Part shown: one piece after another, positions 35,853 to 44,209 of the stretch
Layout of the letters: each line of letters begins with the position of its first letter
Numbering within the stretch: the first letter of the stretch is position 1
Origin: Halalkalibacter krulwichiae
GTDB taxonomy: Bacteria > Bacillota > Bacilli > Bacillales > Bacillaceae_D
Reading direction: 5' to 3'
DNA: 64,000 nt
NCBI RefSeq assembly: GCF_002109385.1
Contig: NZ_CP020814.1
Coordinates: forward strand, 3,247,501-3,311,500
Notes under the pieces: model-generated
What the model saw: only the letters and a program-made list of their open reading frames with translations
What the model was told of the DNA's origin: nothing
Database searches by the model: none
Translations under genes and position numbers: made by a program

Positions 35853-37523
35853 TTATTCAACAGTTACTCTAAAGACTTCTTCAAGTGTCGTAATCCCTTG
35901 AGCAGCTTTCATTAACCCATCATGCTGCATACTAATGAAATCTTTCTCCTCCACATACGCTCGGTAAGTTTGATAAGAAGATTTTCTCGTAATGTATTCT
36001 CGTAGTGTATCATCCATTACGACAATCTCATGAATTGCTAAGCGCCCTTTATAACCAGTACTGTTACAGTTTGCACAACCCTTTCCTTTTACAAGGTTCG
36101 AAACGGTCATGCCAACTGATTCAAATACTTGCCGTTCTTCTTTAGTTGGAACATATCGGTCCGCACAAGAGGAACAGACACGACGGACTAGACGCTGGGC
36201 CACGATTCCAGACAGAGCAGATGAAACAAGAAATGGTTCGATTCCCATGTCCATTAAACGGTTAATTGCACTTATGGCATCATTTGTATGCAATGTACTT
36301 AAAACTAAATGACCTGTTAAAGCTGAGCGTAATGCAATTTCTGCTGTTTCCGTATCTCTAATTTCCCCTATCATAATAATATCAGGGTCTTGCCTTAAAA
36401 TGGATCGTAAACCAGACGCGAAAGTAAGACCGATGTTGGCATTAACTTGAACTTGATTGATTCCTTTTAATTGATATTCGACAGGGTCCTCAACCGTGAT
36501 GATGTTTACATCCTCAGAGTTAAGTTTAGACAATGCAGAGTACAACGTTGTTGATTTCCCCGAACCCGTTGGACCTGTTACAAGAATGATTCCATAAGCA
36601 CTATTTAACATCTTGCGAAACTTCTGTTCATTTGCGGTTGAAAAGCCCAAGCGCTTAATGCCTAACGATACATTTTCAGTATCAAGCAATCGCAAGACTA
36701 CTTTCTCGCCAAAAACTGTTGGCAATATCGACACCCGCAAATCAATTTTTCGAATTTCAAGGTCAACCTTAAACCGACCATCTTGCGGCAAGCGTTTTTC
36801 GGCAATATTTAAGTCAGCCAAAATTTTAATACGTGACACTAACACATTGTGCATACTCTTTGGAAGCGTTCGTTCTTGACGCAACACTCCATCGACACGA
36901 AAGCGGATAACCGTCTCTGATTCAAGCCCATCAATATGAATATCACTAGCTCCTTCTTCGGTCGCTTGATAAATCAACTGATTGACCATCTTCGCAACAG
37001 GAGAATCATCGGACTGCTGAAGATCACTCATAGCCGATTCGTCTTCTTTTACAGCCATGTTATCTACCATTTGGTCAATTGACTTTTGCATACCGTAATA
37101 GCGATTAATCGCTAAGCGAATCTCTTCTTTCTTAGCGATCGCTGGTTGAATGTGAAATCCGGTACTCAGTCTTAAATCATCTAATGCAAAAATATCGAGA
37201 GGATCAACCATGGCAACCGTTAAACGCTCTCCAATTCGCTCAATTGGCAGCAGTTGATAACGCCTAGCCAACTCTTCATTAATAATCCCAATAATTTTCG
37301 GATCAATTTTTTGTTTGTACAGATTAATATGGGGGATGCCTAATTGATACTCTAGTACTTCAATAATTTGTTGTTCGGTGACCACTTCCATTTGTACAAG
37401 CTGATCCCCTAATCGTGCACCTGTTACCTTTTGCTCTTTTAACGCAGCCATTAACTGATCATATGTGATCATGCCTGATTCAACGAGAATATCACCAAGG
37501 CGTTTTCTTTTTTGCGTAGCCAT
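35853..37523 (-). CDS. pilB: Type IV pilus assembly ATPase PilB with MshEN domain
   Basis: Motor for pilus extension, about 556 residues. The N-terminus is an MshEN domain. Its first half fits the published c-di-GMP pattern RLGxxLLxxGLLxxxxLxxxLxxQ residue by residue (RLGDILVESGMITYDQLMAA, then LKEQ). The second half (RLGDQLVQMEVVTEQ) has Glu where Gly is expected. The motor domain has Walker A GPTGSGKSTTLY, Walker B LRQDPDIIMIGEIRD, His box LSTLHTND and a zinc tetracysteine (CSSC ... CANC). ATG 37523 is favoured by AAAGGAG 8 bases upstream. Binding of c-di-GMP is therefore likely. Confidence 0.95.
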   Translation of the reverse strand: MATQKRKRLGDILVESGMITYDQLMAALKEQKVTGARLGDQLVQMEVVTEQQIIEVLEYQLGIPHINLYKQKIDPKIIGIINEELARRYQLLPIERIGERLTVAMVDPLDIFALDDLRLSTGFHIQPAIAKKEEIRLAINRYYGMQKSIDQMVDNMAVKEDESAMSDLQQSDDSPVAKMVNQLIYQATEEGASDIHIDGLESETVIRFRVDGVLRQERTLPKSMHNVLVSRIKILADLNIAEKRLPQDGRFKVDLEIRKIDLRVSILPTVFGEKVVLRLLDTENVSLGIKRLGFSTANEQKFRKMLNSAYGIILVTGPTGSGKSTTLYSALSKLNSEDVNIITVEDPVEYQLKGINQVQVNANIGLTFASGLRSILRQDPDIIMIGEIRDTETAEIALRSALTGHLVLSTLHTNDAISAINRLMDMGIEPFLVSSALSGIVAQRLVRRVCSSCADRYVPTKEERQVFESVGMTVSNLVKGKGCANCNSTGYKGRLAIHEIVVMDDTLREYITRKSSYQTYRAYVEEKDFISMQHDGLMKAAQGITTLEEVFRVTVE

Positions 37524-37567
37524 ACACATAGCTCCTTTATCTAAATAACTAGCTTGTCTGAATGGAG

Positions 37568-38230
37568 TTATTTTAAATGGTAGCGTTCGTATCCATTTAA
37601 TGTATGAACAAAGTCAAGCATTGCTGCTTGCGTTTGCCATAAGTACTCTTCTCTACTCGTTCGAGTATACTCATTAATGGCATTATTAGCTAACTGTAAA
37701 AAGGTGACCGTCTGTTCCAATTGGTCCTTGCGTTCTTCTGTTGTTCCTTGATTTATCGCTTGTTTGACAGCTTGCTCATAATTCGCAACAATCGTAGACA
37801 AGTTTGTCTGATCGTTTGAATCAAAGGGAGCACGCCCGAACCCAGCTGTAGACATTTTGCTTACTAGAGTGACAGCATCGATTGCTACAGGAAGGACCGT
37901 AGTTTGTTCATTTTCTAATAGACGAAACGGAATACGATCGACCCACGATTGAAAGCTTTCCCCTTTACTTGATACTTGTCGATTCACCATTTCTGCTGAT
38001 TCACGATCGTGTGCAAAACCAGTGTGAACGACCAATGAGGCTAACGTCGGATCATGCTCTCTCACAACCGACCTCGGGTAAATTCCATCATTCATTAAAT
38101 TACTTAACTGTCTAAGAAAATAATATTCTGTATTAAACGCTCCTGTTTGCACGACATAAAAAGCATTATCTCCAGCTTGAATCTGAGCATTGAAATTTTC
38201 TGGCTGGTAATAAAGTTCCAACCTGCTCAC
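37568..38230 (-). CDS. SPOR-domain frame of the pilus operon, SpoIIB-like
   Basis: A 220-residue frame with a SPOR-like domain (about residues 22-105; AFYVVQTGAFNTEYYFLRQL, later LVVHTGFAHDRESAEM) and a helical tail ending LWQTQAAMLDFVHTLNGYER. The same order and a similar ending (LWQSQQAILDALVSYEQV) occur in SpoIIB. SPOR domains bind peptidoglycan glycan strands outside the membrane, yet this frame has no signal or membrane helix. The only start, GTG 38230, overlaps the pilO stop (GTGA) but lacks a ribosome binding site at the right distance. The open frame continues upstream as a polar linker in step with pilO if one C is added at 38301-38304. A former PilO-SPOR fusion is therefore the better reading. 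I know no named homologue. Confidence 0.7.
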   Translation of the reverse strand: MSRLELYYQPENFNAQIQAGDNAFYVVQTGAFNTEYYFLRQLSNLMNDGIYPRSVVREHDPTLASLVVHTGFAHDRESAEMVNRQVSSKGESFQSWVDRIPFRLLENEQTTVLPVAIDAVTLVSKMSTAGFGRAPFDSNDQTNLSTIVANYEQAVKQAINQGTTEERKDQLEQTVTFLQLANNAINEYTRTSREEYLWQTQAAMLDFVHTLNGYERYHLK

Positions 38231-39186
38231 ACCAACATTGACGGAAGGTTCAGCGTCTGAACCACTCGGATTACGATCTTCCTCCTGCAGCGAGTTTGAC
38301 GGGGATCGTTCGTTTGCTCTGCATTTGAATCAGCTTGTGAGCTTGAATCATTACTCTGATTCGTATTCGTATTCGAATTAATAGAAGTTTGAGCGTGCTC
38401 TCCATTTATTTCCGTTGAACCAATCATACTAGATTCTATTATCGTCTCTACAGTCGTTACCTTCTCTAGATAAGACTTAATCCAAGCAGAATCAAACTGA
38501 TAATCAAGCTCAAACTCTTTCGTCTCTTCCATGAATGGCGAGAAATCTTCTGAATAAAAAGCTCGTAATGTTAAAACTCCCTCTACATGATTGGAATCTT
38601 CCGCTACCACATACGAATAATTTTGTATGTGGACAATTCGGTCAAGTTGCTCGATTTCATCGACAAAAGAATGAAGGTCATCCTCTTCTCCCAAAATGCT
38701 TAAAACTAGCTCCACATATGCAAGGTTAATATGTTCAAGTTCCGTTACCTCTTCCTCTAATGAGGCATAAAGCTCTTCAGAAAACAGATGTCGCCAGCTC
38801 TGGTTCTGGTCAACCTCAGCATCTGTCTCCTCATCAAATGGCGCTTCTAGCGGTGAAACTTCAATATCAATCCTTTCAATGACAACATCCGTATCCAGTT
38901 CAGTCCGCTCAAGGTCAGCAACCATTTGCTCAATATCCGGACGTAGAGGAATAAGCGCAAGGAGCTTACTCTCTTCTTCGTCACTTAGCTTCTGCTTCTC
39001 ACTATTATCCAAATGCTGTTGATAGGTTTGTAGACTGTTCGTTATTCGCTGCAATTCCGCCTGCTGATCTTGTTCTTTCGCTTGCAACGGTCGAACTTGG
39101 TATAAATAAAAAGCAACGAGGCCTAAAAAGAAAAGAAGAATAAAATATAAGACCGGTTTTTGATTACGTATAAACCATTCATTCAT
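38227..39186 (-). CDS. pilO: PilO-like pilus alignment protein, probably fused to the downstream SPOR frame
   Basis: Bitopic protein of about 319 residues: membrane helix (about 9-30), coiled coil (about 33-65), a two-part alpha/beta domain, then a low-complexity Ser/Asn/Gln tail from about residue 255. PilO with PilN and PilM forms the inner-membrane alignment complex. The last 24 residues (RQTRCRRKIVIRVVQTLNLP and onward) are basic and hydrophobic, unlike the tail before them. One more C in the GGGG run at 38301-38304 (plus-strand letters) would replace them with SNSLQEEDRNPSGSDAEPSV and lead straight into the SPOR frame. ATG 39186 overlaps the pilN stop by 8 bases, with AGGTG upstream. Confidence 0.75.
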   Translation of the reverse strand: MNEWFIRNQKPVLYFILLFFLGLVAFYLYQVRPLQAKEQDQQAELQRITNSLQTYQQHLDNSEKQKLSDEEESKLLALIPLRPDIEQMVADLERTELDTDVVIERIDIEVSPLEAPFDEETDAEVDQNQSWRHLFSEELYASLEEEVTELEHINLAYVELVLSILGEEDDLHSFVDEIEQLDRIVHIQNYSYVVAEDSNHVEGVLTLRAFYSEDFSPFMEETKEFELDYQFDSAWIKSYLEKVTTVETIIESSMIGSTEINGEHAQTSINSNTNTNQSNDSSSQADSNAEQTNDPRQTRCRRKIVIRVVQTLNLPSMLV

Positions 39187-39742
39187 ACTGTTCACCTGCT
39201 AACGTTTTTAGCTTTAACGTGAAATCCGATTGATAGATGATCCCGCTTTCGCTCTGCAATTCAATTGTCGTCACTTCCGCTCCACTTATTTCTCGCTCAT
39301 TTAGAAGGTGATTAAGAAAAACAGCTGCATCTCCTTTAGAGACAGACGTAACTTGAACAGTTAGATCACCATTGTTTTCATACGAGTAACGAGTGACCTC
39401 AGTCCCTTCTGGCAAATGGAAATAAATACGATCTTTTAACGAAATCGTTCCTTTAAACACACTCGATAACAAAGTACTCATAGCCGTAAATTCATCAACA
39501 TAATTGAAAGCATTAATGCCTGATGTCGTGGCTAACACACCTGCTTCAAGAGTAAGTAATTCCTCTGTCTTCGTCGCTACTTGCGCTTCCAATTGCGTAA
39601 CATTATTATTTACGCTTATATACGTAAACGTTAAAAACATCGCACCTGCAACGATCGAAGCGAGACCGAAAACCGGGATCAATGGAAGTTTCCCTTCCTG
39701 CCTTCGAGTTCGTTCAGGTAATAAATCAATACTAATGTTCAC
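39179..39742 (-). CDS. pilN: PilN-like pilus assembly protein
   Basis: A 187-residue bitopic protein: short cytosolic start (MNISIDLLPERTRRQEGK, containing the conserved N-terminal peptide that binds PilM), one membrane helix (about 22-43), a coiled coil and a ferredoxin-like domain. GTG 39742 has TTGGAG 8 bases upstream. Identification uses the INLLP-like motif, size and position between pilM and pilO. Confidence 0.85.
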   Translation of the reverse strand: MNISIDLLPERTRRQEGKLPLIPVFGLASIVAGAMFLTFTYISVNNNVTQLEAQVATKTEELLTLEAGVLATTSGINAFNYVDEFTAMSTLLSSVFKGTISLKDRIYFHLPEGTEVTRYSYENNGDLTVQVTSVSKGDAAVFLNHLLNEREISGAEVTTIELQSESGIIYQSDFTLKLKTLAGEQYE

Positions 39743-39773
39743 AACTATCGCTCCAATCTACAACCCGTCTCAT

Positions 39774-40898
39774 TTATTTTCCTTTTCGATTCTTATCTGG
39801 TTTGTCATTCGCTCTAAGGGCAAGCCCAATTGCTACACTGCACGAATCGAGCAGCTGTTGGTTTTGCTCGGCTGTTACAATCGAACTATAATCAATTGTG
39901 CTAATCTCCATGCGCATTCTCTCAGATAACGGATCAATAAGAAGACTAGCAGACTCTCCCGTTACAATGATTTTACTAAACTCACTATCACGTTCCCCAA
40001 GTGAATACCTAAAGAAATTCTGCGCTCTTTGAATCTCGGTAATGACAGAAGAAACATACTCGTCTAGACGTTTCGTTGAACCTTCTCTTGCGGCTGCAAC
40101 TTGTGTAACAGTCTCTTCTGCAACTTCATCCGAAAAAGCGAGGACGTCTTCATCTTGTCTAGGGCTCCTCTCATCAGGCTCCTCAAGCGCCATCGTTCTC
40201 GAGAAAACAATGAGATCGTGTTTGAAAATGTGGATATCGACCGTCTCTTCGGAAACATCGAGAATCATCGCTGTATCTTTTAACCAGCTAGGATGCAAAT
40301 ACATTAACAACCGTTGCAGTGACAACCCTCTTAGCTCAGCTGTAAGCGGCTTATAACCAGCCTCTTCACATGACTCCATTAAATCTTCTGAAATAGAACG
40401 CGACGTCGCAAAAAACAAAATCTCACTTCGCGGTCCCTGAATGTCCTTTTCAACATTGTTCGCTAGTTCCTCAAGGGTAAAATCATCATCTGTCCTTACC
40501 CCATTTCGTTCTGGGATGACCGACCCAATTTTGACAAAATCATAAATCGGATCCTCAAACGGAATATGAATCGATTCCCCAATCTGAAACCGAATCAGCT
40601 TCGCTAAATCTTTTTCCTCCAAATCAGGCAAAGTCGTAATTTTTCGTATGAGCGTATTTTGAGTAGGGATCGACAAATGAACCTTTTTTGAAGCTTTTTT
40701 ATTCCCCTTTAGATAACTACGAACAGCCGTTGACAACAAGCCTTTCTCGACCACAACCCCATTTGCTACAATGTTTTCTTGGAGTGAATGCTCATAAACC
40801 TCCTCTAAAACAGGAGCTTGCTTATCTAGCTTAATCGTCGCAAATGTCACTTTGTTGTCACGAACGTCTATGCCTGTGTATTTGTTGTTGAATAACAT
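39774..40898 (-). CDS. pilM: Pilus assembly ATPase-fold protein PilM
   Basis: Actin/FtsA-fold cytosolic protein of 374 residues that binds the PilN N-terminus. The nucleotide-site elements are GIDVRDNKVTFATI at the start, MILDVSEETVDIHIF in the middle and IIVTGESASLLIDPL near the end. GAGGTG lies 7 bases before the ATG. First of the pilMNO set; the minor pilin genes come directly before it. Confidence 0.9.
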   Translation of the reverse strand: MLFNNKYTGIDVRDNKVTFATIKLDKQAPVLEEVYEHSLQENIVANGVVVEKGLLSTAVRSYLKGNKKASKKVHLSIPTQNTLIRKITTLPDLEEKDLAKLIRFQIGESIHIPFEDPIYDFVKIGSVIPERNGVRTDDDFTLEELANNVEKDIQGPRSEILFFATSRSISEDLMESCEEAGYKPLTAELRGLSLQRLLMYLHPSWLKDTAMILDVSEETVDIHIFKHDLIVFSRTMALEEPDERSPRQDEDVLAFSDEVAEETVTQVAAAREGSTKRLDEYVSSVITEIQRAQNFFRYSLGERDSEFSKIIVTGESASLLIDPLSERMRMEISTIDYSSIVTAEQNQQLLDSCSVAIGLALRANDKPDKNRKGK

Positions 40899-40915
40899 GT
40901 AAGCACCTCAGTTAA

Positions 40916-41959
40916 TTATTTATTACCGATTGTAGTTTTATAATCTTCAACTTTAATTGTTGAAGTGTTCGTAACATCCTCAGATGACCCTTTTTTGCAA
41001 AGCCCTGCGTTGGCAAGACCAATTAATGAACAATCAATTCCTTTTCCCTCTCCAGTAAAATCATTGTTGCCACTTGTTGAGAAGTTTTTAACAATGATAC
41101 CCGAGTTTATTATTAGCTTTCCAGCACCATTATAGTTGCTTGTTACAACCAAAGCGCCATTTACAGTAATTGGGAAGTTCCCTCCATGGTTTAAATCATT
41201 CACAATTAAAACTCCATCCACTACTATATTACTAGTGTTCCCTTGACCAGTAACTTTCATTTCTTTTACCATTACTATTGCGTCTGGTCCAATATACAAT
41301 TGATTATCGTTTCCACTATAATCTAAAACCTCAAAAAAATGAGTACCTGACATGTAATTTTTGGAACTACTAACTTTTTCATGCCCGAAATTACTAGCAT
41401 CGTTAGGAATTTCTAAGTGTGCCTTAACAGTATTAAAATCTGTATTAGACATTTTTAATTTATTATCATAAAGTTTAAGCGTATCATGATTATTACTTCC
41501 GTTATAATTGAAATTTTCCACAAAGTATAAAGGGGATTTCAGATATCCACTTACAATTGTCTCTTCTTGTATATTTAAAAGTAAATTTCTATTCACTTTG
41601 GATTCAGAGGCATAACGTGCTCCAATTTCATAAGTATTCGTTTCCTTATCATATGACTCGAGTGATACTTTAATTGGAATATCGTTTTTAGCTCCAATTG
41701 AAAATTGTTTAGGTAATTCTTCTTGTAGATAAGCAATTGCACCTTTTTCATAGATCTCCATCTCTTTTAAAGCTACCTCTATTGCACCTTCCGCACGATA
41801 AAACTCCCCTTGAACTTCTGCATTGCTAACAATTGTTTGTTTGCTATAGCTCGTCGAAAACAACATAGCAGAACCAACAGAAGCCAATAAAACAACAACA
41901 AATAAAACAAGTATTAATGCGGCACCTGATTCTGATTGAACCAATTTATCTTTCACCAC
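40916..41959 (-). CDS. PilX-type minor pilin with large C-terminal domain
   Basis: A protein of about 347 residues. The N-terminus (ESGAALILVLFVVVLLASVG) is the hydrophobic helix of the PilX group, which lacks the usual Phe/Glu start. The rest is extracellular and rich in Asn, Gly and Ser. The stretch from about residue 225 to 310 (DAIVMVKEMKVTGQGNTSNI, VDGVLIVNDLNHGGNFPITV) has repeating hydrophobic strands, suggesting a beta-solenoid. This could be a tip or adhesin subunit (inference). Several GTG starts are possible; 41959 suits AAGG best. Confidence 0.7.
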   Translation of the reverse strand: MVKDKLVQSESGAALILVLFVVVLLASVGSAMLFSTSYSKQTIVSNAEVQGEFYRAEGAIEVALKEMEIYEKGAIAYLQEELPKQFSIGAKNDIPIKVSLESYDKETNTYEIGARYASESKVNRNLLLNIQEETIVSGYLKSPLYFVENFNYNGSNNHDTLKLYDNKLKMSNTDFNTVKAHLEIPNDASNFGHEKVSSSKNYMSGTHFFEVLDYSGNDNQLYIGPDAIVMVKEMKVTGQGNTSNIVVDGVLIVNDLNHGGNFPITVNGALVVTSNYNGAGKLIINSGIIVKNFSTSGNNDFTGEGKGIDCSLIGLANAGLCKKGSSEDVTNTSTIKVEDYKTTIGNK

Positions 41960-41972
41960 TATCACCGCCTTC

Positions 41973-42404
41973 TCAAAAACGAGAATACATTATGGTAGAT
42001 GCTAGTTTAGTATCCCCGATTTCTAGTATTATTCGAACTTCATTAGCATCTTCTTCATTCTCAAAAACAAGAATAGAAGCTGATTCAGAAACAACTTGAT
42101 TACTTCCATTTATTAAAAGGATGGTGGTCATCTTCTCTTTATAAATCAGGAGAGTTTTATCATTTTTTCTTAGTTCCAATGTTCCCAAATCTTTATTTTC
42201 AATCCATCTTGCGCCATCACGCATTTCCCTCGTCATATATTCCATTAGAAAACGAGCTTGCCTTTGTGTATCATTTTTATGAAATACAACTTGTTCAGAC
42301 TTTAATGAATAACTTACGAGACTTACTGCAACCATCGTAATAACAGTCATTAAGGCAATTACGACTAAAAGTTCTACAAGTGTAACTCCTTTTTGATTAT
42401 TCAT
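41973..42404 (-). CDS. Minor type IV prepilin, PilW-like
   Basis: A 143-residue prepilin. The class III signal is MNNQKG followed by VTLVELLVVIALMTVITMVA, cleaved by PilD between Gly and Val, with the Glu at +5. The ATG overlaps the previous stop (ATGAATAA), so the minor pilins are translationally coupled. The C-terminal domain is short and not recognised. It probably helps start pilus assembly, like PilW/PilJ proteins. Confidence 0.8.
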   Translation of the reverse strand: MNNQKGVTLVELLVVIALMTVITMVAVSLVSYSLKSEQVVFHKNDTQRQARFLMEYMTREMRDGARWIENKDLGTLELRKNDKTLLIYKEKMTTILLINGSNQVVSESASILVFENEEDANEVRIILEIGDTKLASTIMYSRF

Positions 42405-42864
42405 CCGGTCGAAACACCACCGTAACAAGTTCAATTTTATTTTCTTTTTCATGTAATCCAGCTTTCCCACTACTAATAAAACTATTTTTCTCAACCCTAA
42501 CTGTTATTTGGTAAAAATTATCCACTTCATGCTCATAAGGATCGACTTTAACAAATACAGTTACGGGCTCATCTATCACCAAATTGCTATAAGGAGCAGG
42601 GAGGTTAGCATGCGATTCACATTGTTCGTTAATATTACTCCAACAATATGTATCAACACTCAATGTACCTGTTGTTGAGTACCTAACCTTCTCCATCACC
42701 TCTTGAGCAATATACGCAATTTGCGTTTCTTTTTCTTGACTAACCGTGCGCGTAAAAGTGCCAGTCATAATCGTCAATAATGGAACAATAATAATCCCGA
42801 CAATGACAATCGCTACTAACAATTCAACAAGCGTCAGCCCTTTCTCATTTTTCAAACTACTCAC
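42397..42864 (-). CDS. Minor type IV prepilin, PilV-like
   Basis: A prepilin of about 155 residues with the signal SSLKNEKG followed by LTLVELLVAIVIVGIIIVPL. Two Cys (CWSNINEQC) may form a disulfide. GTG 42864 overlaps the pilD stop (GTGA). The function in the pilus is inferred from family and position. Confidence 0.8.
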   Translation of the reverse strand: MSSLKNEKGLTLVELLVAIVIVGIIIVPLLTIMTGTFTRTVSQEKETQIAYIAQEVMEKVRYSTTGTLSVDTYCWSNINEQCESHANLPAPYSNLVIDEPVTVFVKVDPYEHEVDNFYQITVRVEKNSFISSGKAGLHEKENKIELVTVVFRPDE

Positions 42865-43613
42865 CCCTGCCACAAGCTGACATACCAATTCCAAACGTCA
42901 TATCCGAACAAATAAGCAATCAAAGTTCCGATAAAAATAAACGGCCCAAACGCGATCGGTTGTTTTCTCTTTACTACTCCAGTAACGATTAAGAGTAAGC
43001 CAACAACAGCCCCCAAAAAAGAGGCAACCATGAAACTTAAGAGCGTCATCCATGGTCCGAGCACAAGTCCAATTGCTGCATAAAGCTTTATATCACCACC
43101 ACCCATTCCGCCACGGCTGACGATCGCTATGAGAAGGAGCAATACAAAACCAACAGCCCCGCCAACTACATAAAACCAGAACGGTTCAGAACCAATAAAC
43201 AGCCGAGTTATTAACAAGATCGCTATTGCTGGAAGCGTAATCACATCCAAAATTAACTTTTCTCGAATGTCTGTCAAAACAGCTAACACAAGAACAGTCG
43301 TTAAAATAATCGCTGGAAGCAATTCAAGCTGCACACCAACAACTTTATAGACGAGGAAAAGAGAAGAAGCTGTTACAAGCTCACCAACAGGATAGAGAGG
43401 AGAGATCTTCGCCTTGCAATAACGGCACTTCCCCTTTAAGAAGAGATAACTAAAGACAGGCACTAAATCTAGTACCGATAAACGATGATGGCAGTTTGGA
43501 CAATTTGAAGGAGGGAAGGCGATTGATTCTTTTTTGAGTAGACGGATGGCGACTACGTTGAGAAAGCTTCCTAAAAGTAACCCTATTAACCAAAAATAAG
43601 AATCGCAAATCAA
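42861..43613 (-). CDS. pilD: Prepilin peptidase PilD/ComC
   Basis: Membrane aspartic protease (250 residues, about eight helices) that cleaves and N-methylates prepilins. The zinc-binding N-domain has CPNCHH and CRYCKAK. The catalytic aspartates are in VLTDIREKLILD and GMGGGDIKLY. It corresponds by position (next to folC and spoIIB) to comC of B. subtilis, so it probably also serves competence pseudopilins. Start appears to be TTG 43613 with AAGGAG about 10 bases upstream. A terminator separates it from the pilin gene. Confidence 0.94.
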   Translation of the reverse strand: MICDSYFWLIGLLLGSFLNVVAIRLLKKESIAFPPSNCPNCHHRLSVLDLVPVFSYLFLKGKCRYCKAKISPLYPVGELVTASSLFLVYKVVGVQLELLPAIILTTVLVLAVLTDIREKLILDVITLPAIAILLITRLFIGSEPFWFYVVGGAVGFVLLLLIAIVSRGGMGGGDIKLYAAIGLVLGPWMTLLSFMVASFLGAVVGLLLIVTGVVKRKQPIAFGPFIFIGTLIAYLFGYDVWNWYVSLWQG

Positions 43614-43647
43614 TATCTTTTTCTCCTTTTAACATTAATTATTTTTT

Positions 43648-43680
43648 AAAAGCTGTCACTATGAACTAGCGACAGCTTTT
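43648..43680 (-). terminator. Terminator between pilin gene and pilD
   Basis: AAAAGCTGTC / GACAGCTTTT stem with a 13-base loop, followed on the minus strand by TTAAAAAAT (the T run is part of the stem). It is probably partial, so that pilin mRNA exceeds mRNA for the machinery genes. Confidence 0.7.
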
Positions 43681-43697
43681 TAAAGAAAATAAACACA

Positions 43698-44066
43698 TTA
43701 ATCAGTAGATGGGGAAGGTAGGGAATTTGGTTCACAGACCTCAGTAATTGATCCCGTATCATTATCTATGGTAAAAGCCGGAGTTGAGTTATCCGCACAC
43801 TTAGGAGCTTCTCTTAGGTAATCGGCAGCTACTAAAGCAGCTGCGTTGGCAGCATAGCTTCCTGTCATTGCATAATACCTTTCAGATGCATCCTGAACAA
43901 CCTTATTTACCTGAGCATTCGCATTTGCTTCAGCACTGTCTCTATTCCCCATAACCATGGGTACAACAATCGCCGCAATAATCCCCAAAATAACAATTAC
44001 CACCAATAACTCAATCAACGTTAAACCTTTTTGATTCTTTAAACGCTTTTGAATAAACTTTCTCAT
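43698..44066 (-). CDS. Major type IV pilin
   Basis: A prepilin of 122 residues with the signal MRKFIQKRLKNQKG cleaved before LTLIELLVVIVILGIIAAIV (Glu at +5). The mature part has an A-rich helix and two Cys (KCADN ... VCEPN) that can form the C-terminal disulfide loop of major pilins; ComGC is a relative. It is first in the operon and flanked by two terminators, the position expected for the most abundant subunit. GGGAGATG precedes the ATG. The leader contains a c-di-GMP-II riboswitch. Confidence 0.9.
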   Translation of the reverse strand: MRKFIQKRLKNQKGLTLIELLVVIVILGIIAAIVVPMVMGNRDSAEANANAQVNKVVQDASERYYAMTGSYAANAAALVAADYLREAPKCADNSTPAFTIDNDTGSITEVCEPNSLPSPSTD

Positions 44067-44154
44067 TCTTACTCATCTCCCAATATAAGTTTTTTTATAT
44101 CTAAGGTGTAACTAAAGTCACAGTCCTTAAGTACTGAAATTAACAAAAATGCCA

Positions 44155-44209
44155 TAAAAAATAGCCTTTCAATTTTTCTACTACAATCTATAAGTAGAAC
44201 ATAAAAGGC
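44155..44209 (-). terminator. Attenuator terminator in the pilin leader
   Basis: An outer stem GCCTTT/AAAGGC (44204-44209, 44164-44169) and a perfect inner stem TTCTACT/AGTAGAA (44193-44199, 44176-44182) are followed on the minus strand by TATTTTTTATGG. The 5' arm directly follows the riboswitch and overlaps the strand that closes its P1 helix, so ligand binding and termination should be mutually exclusive. Confidence 0.8.
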
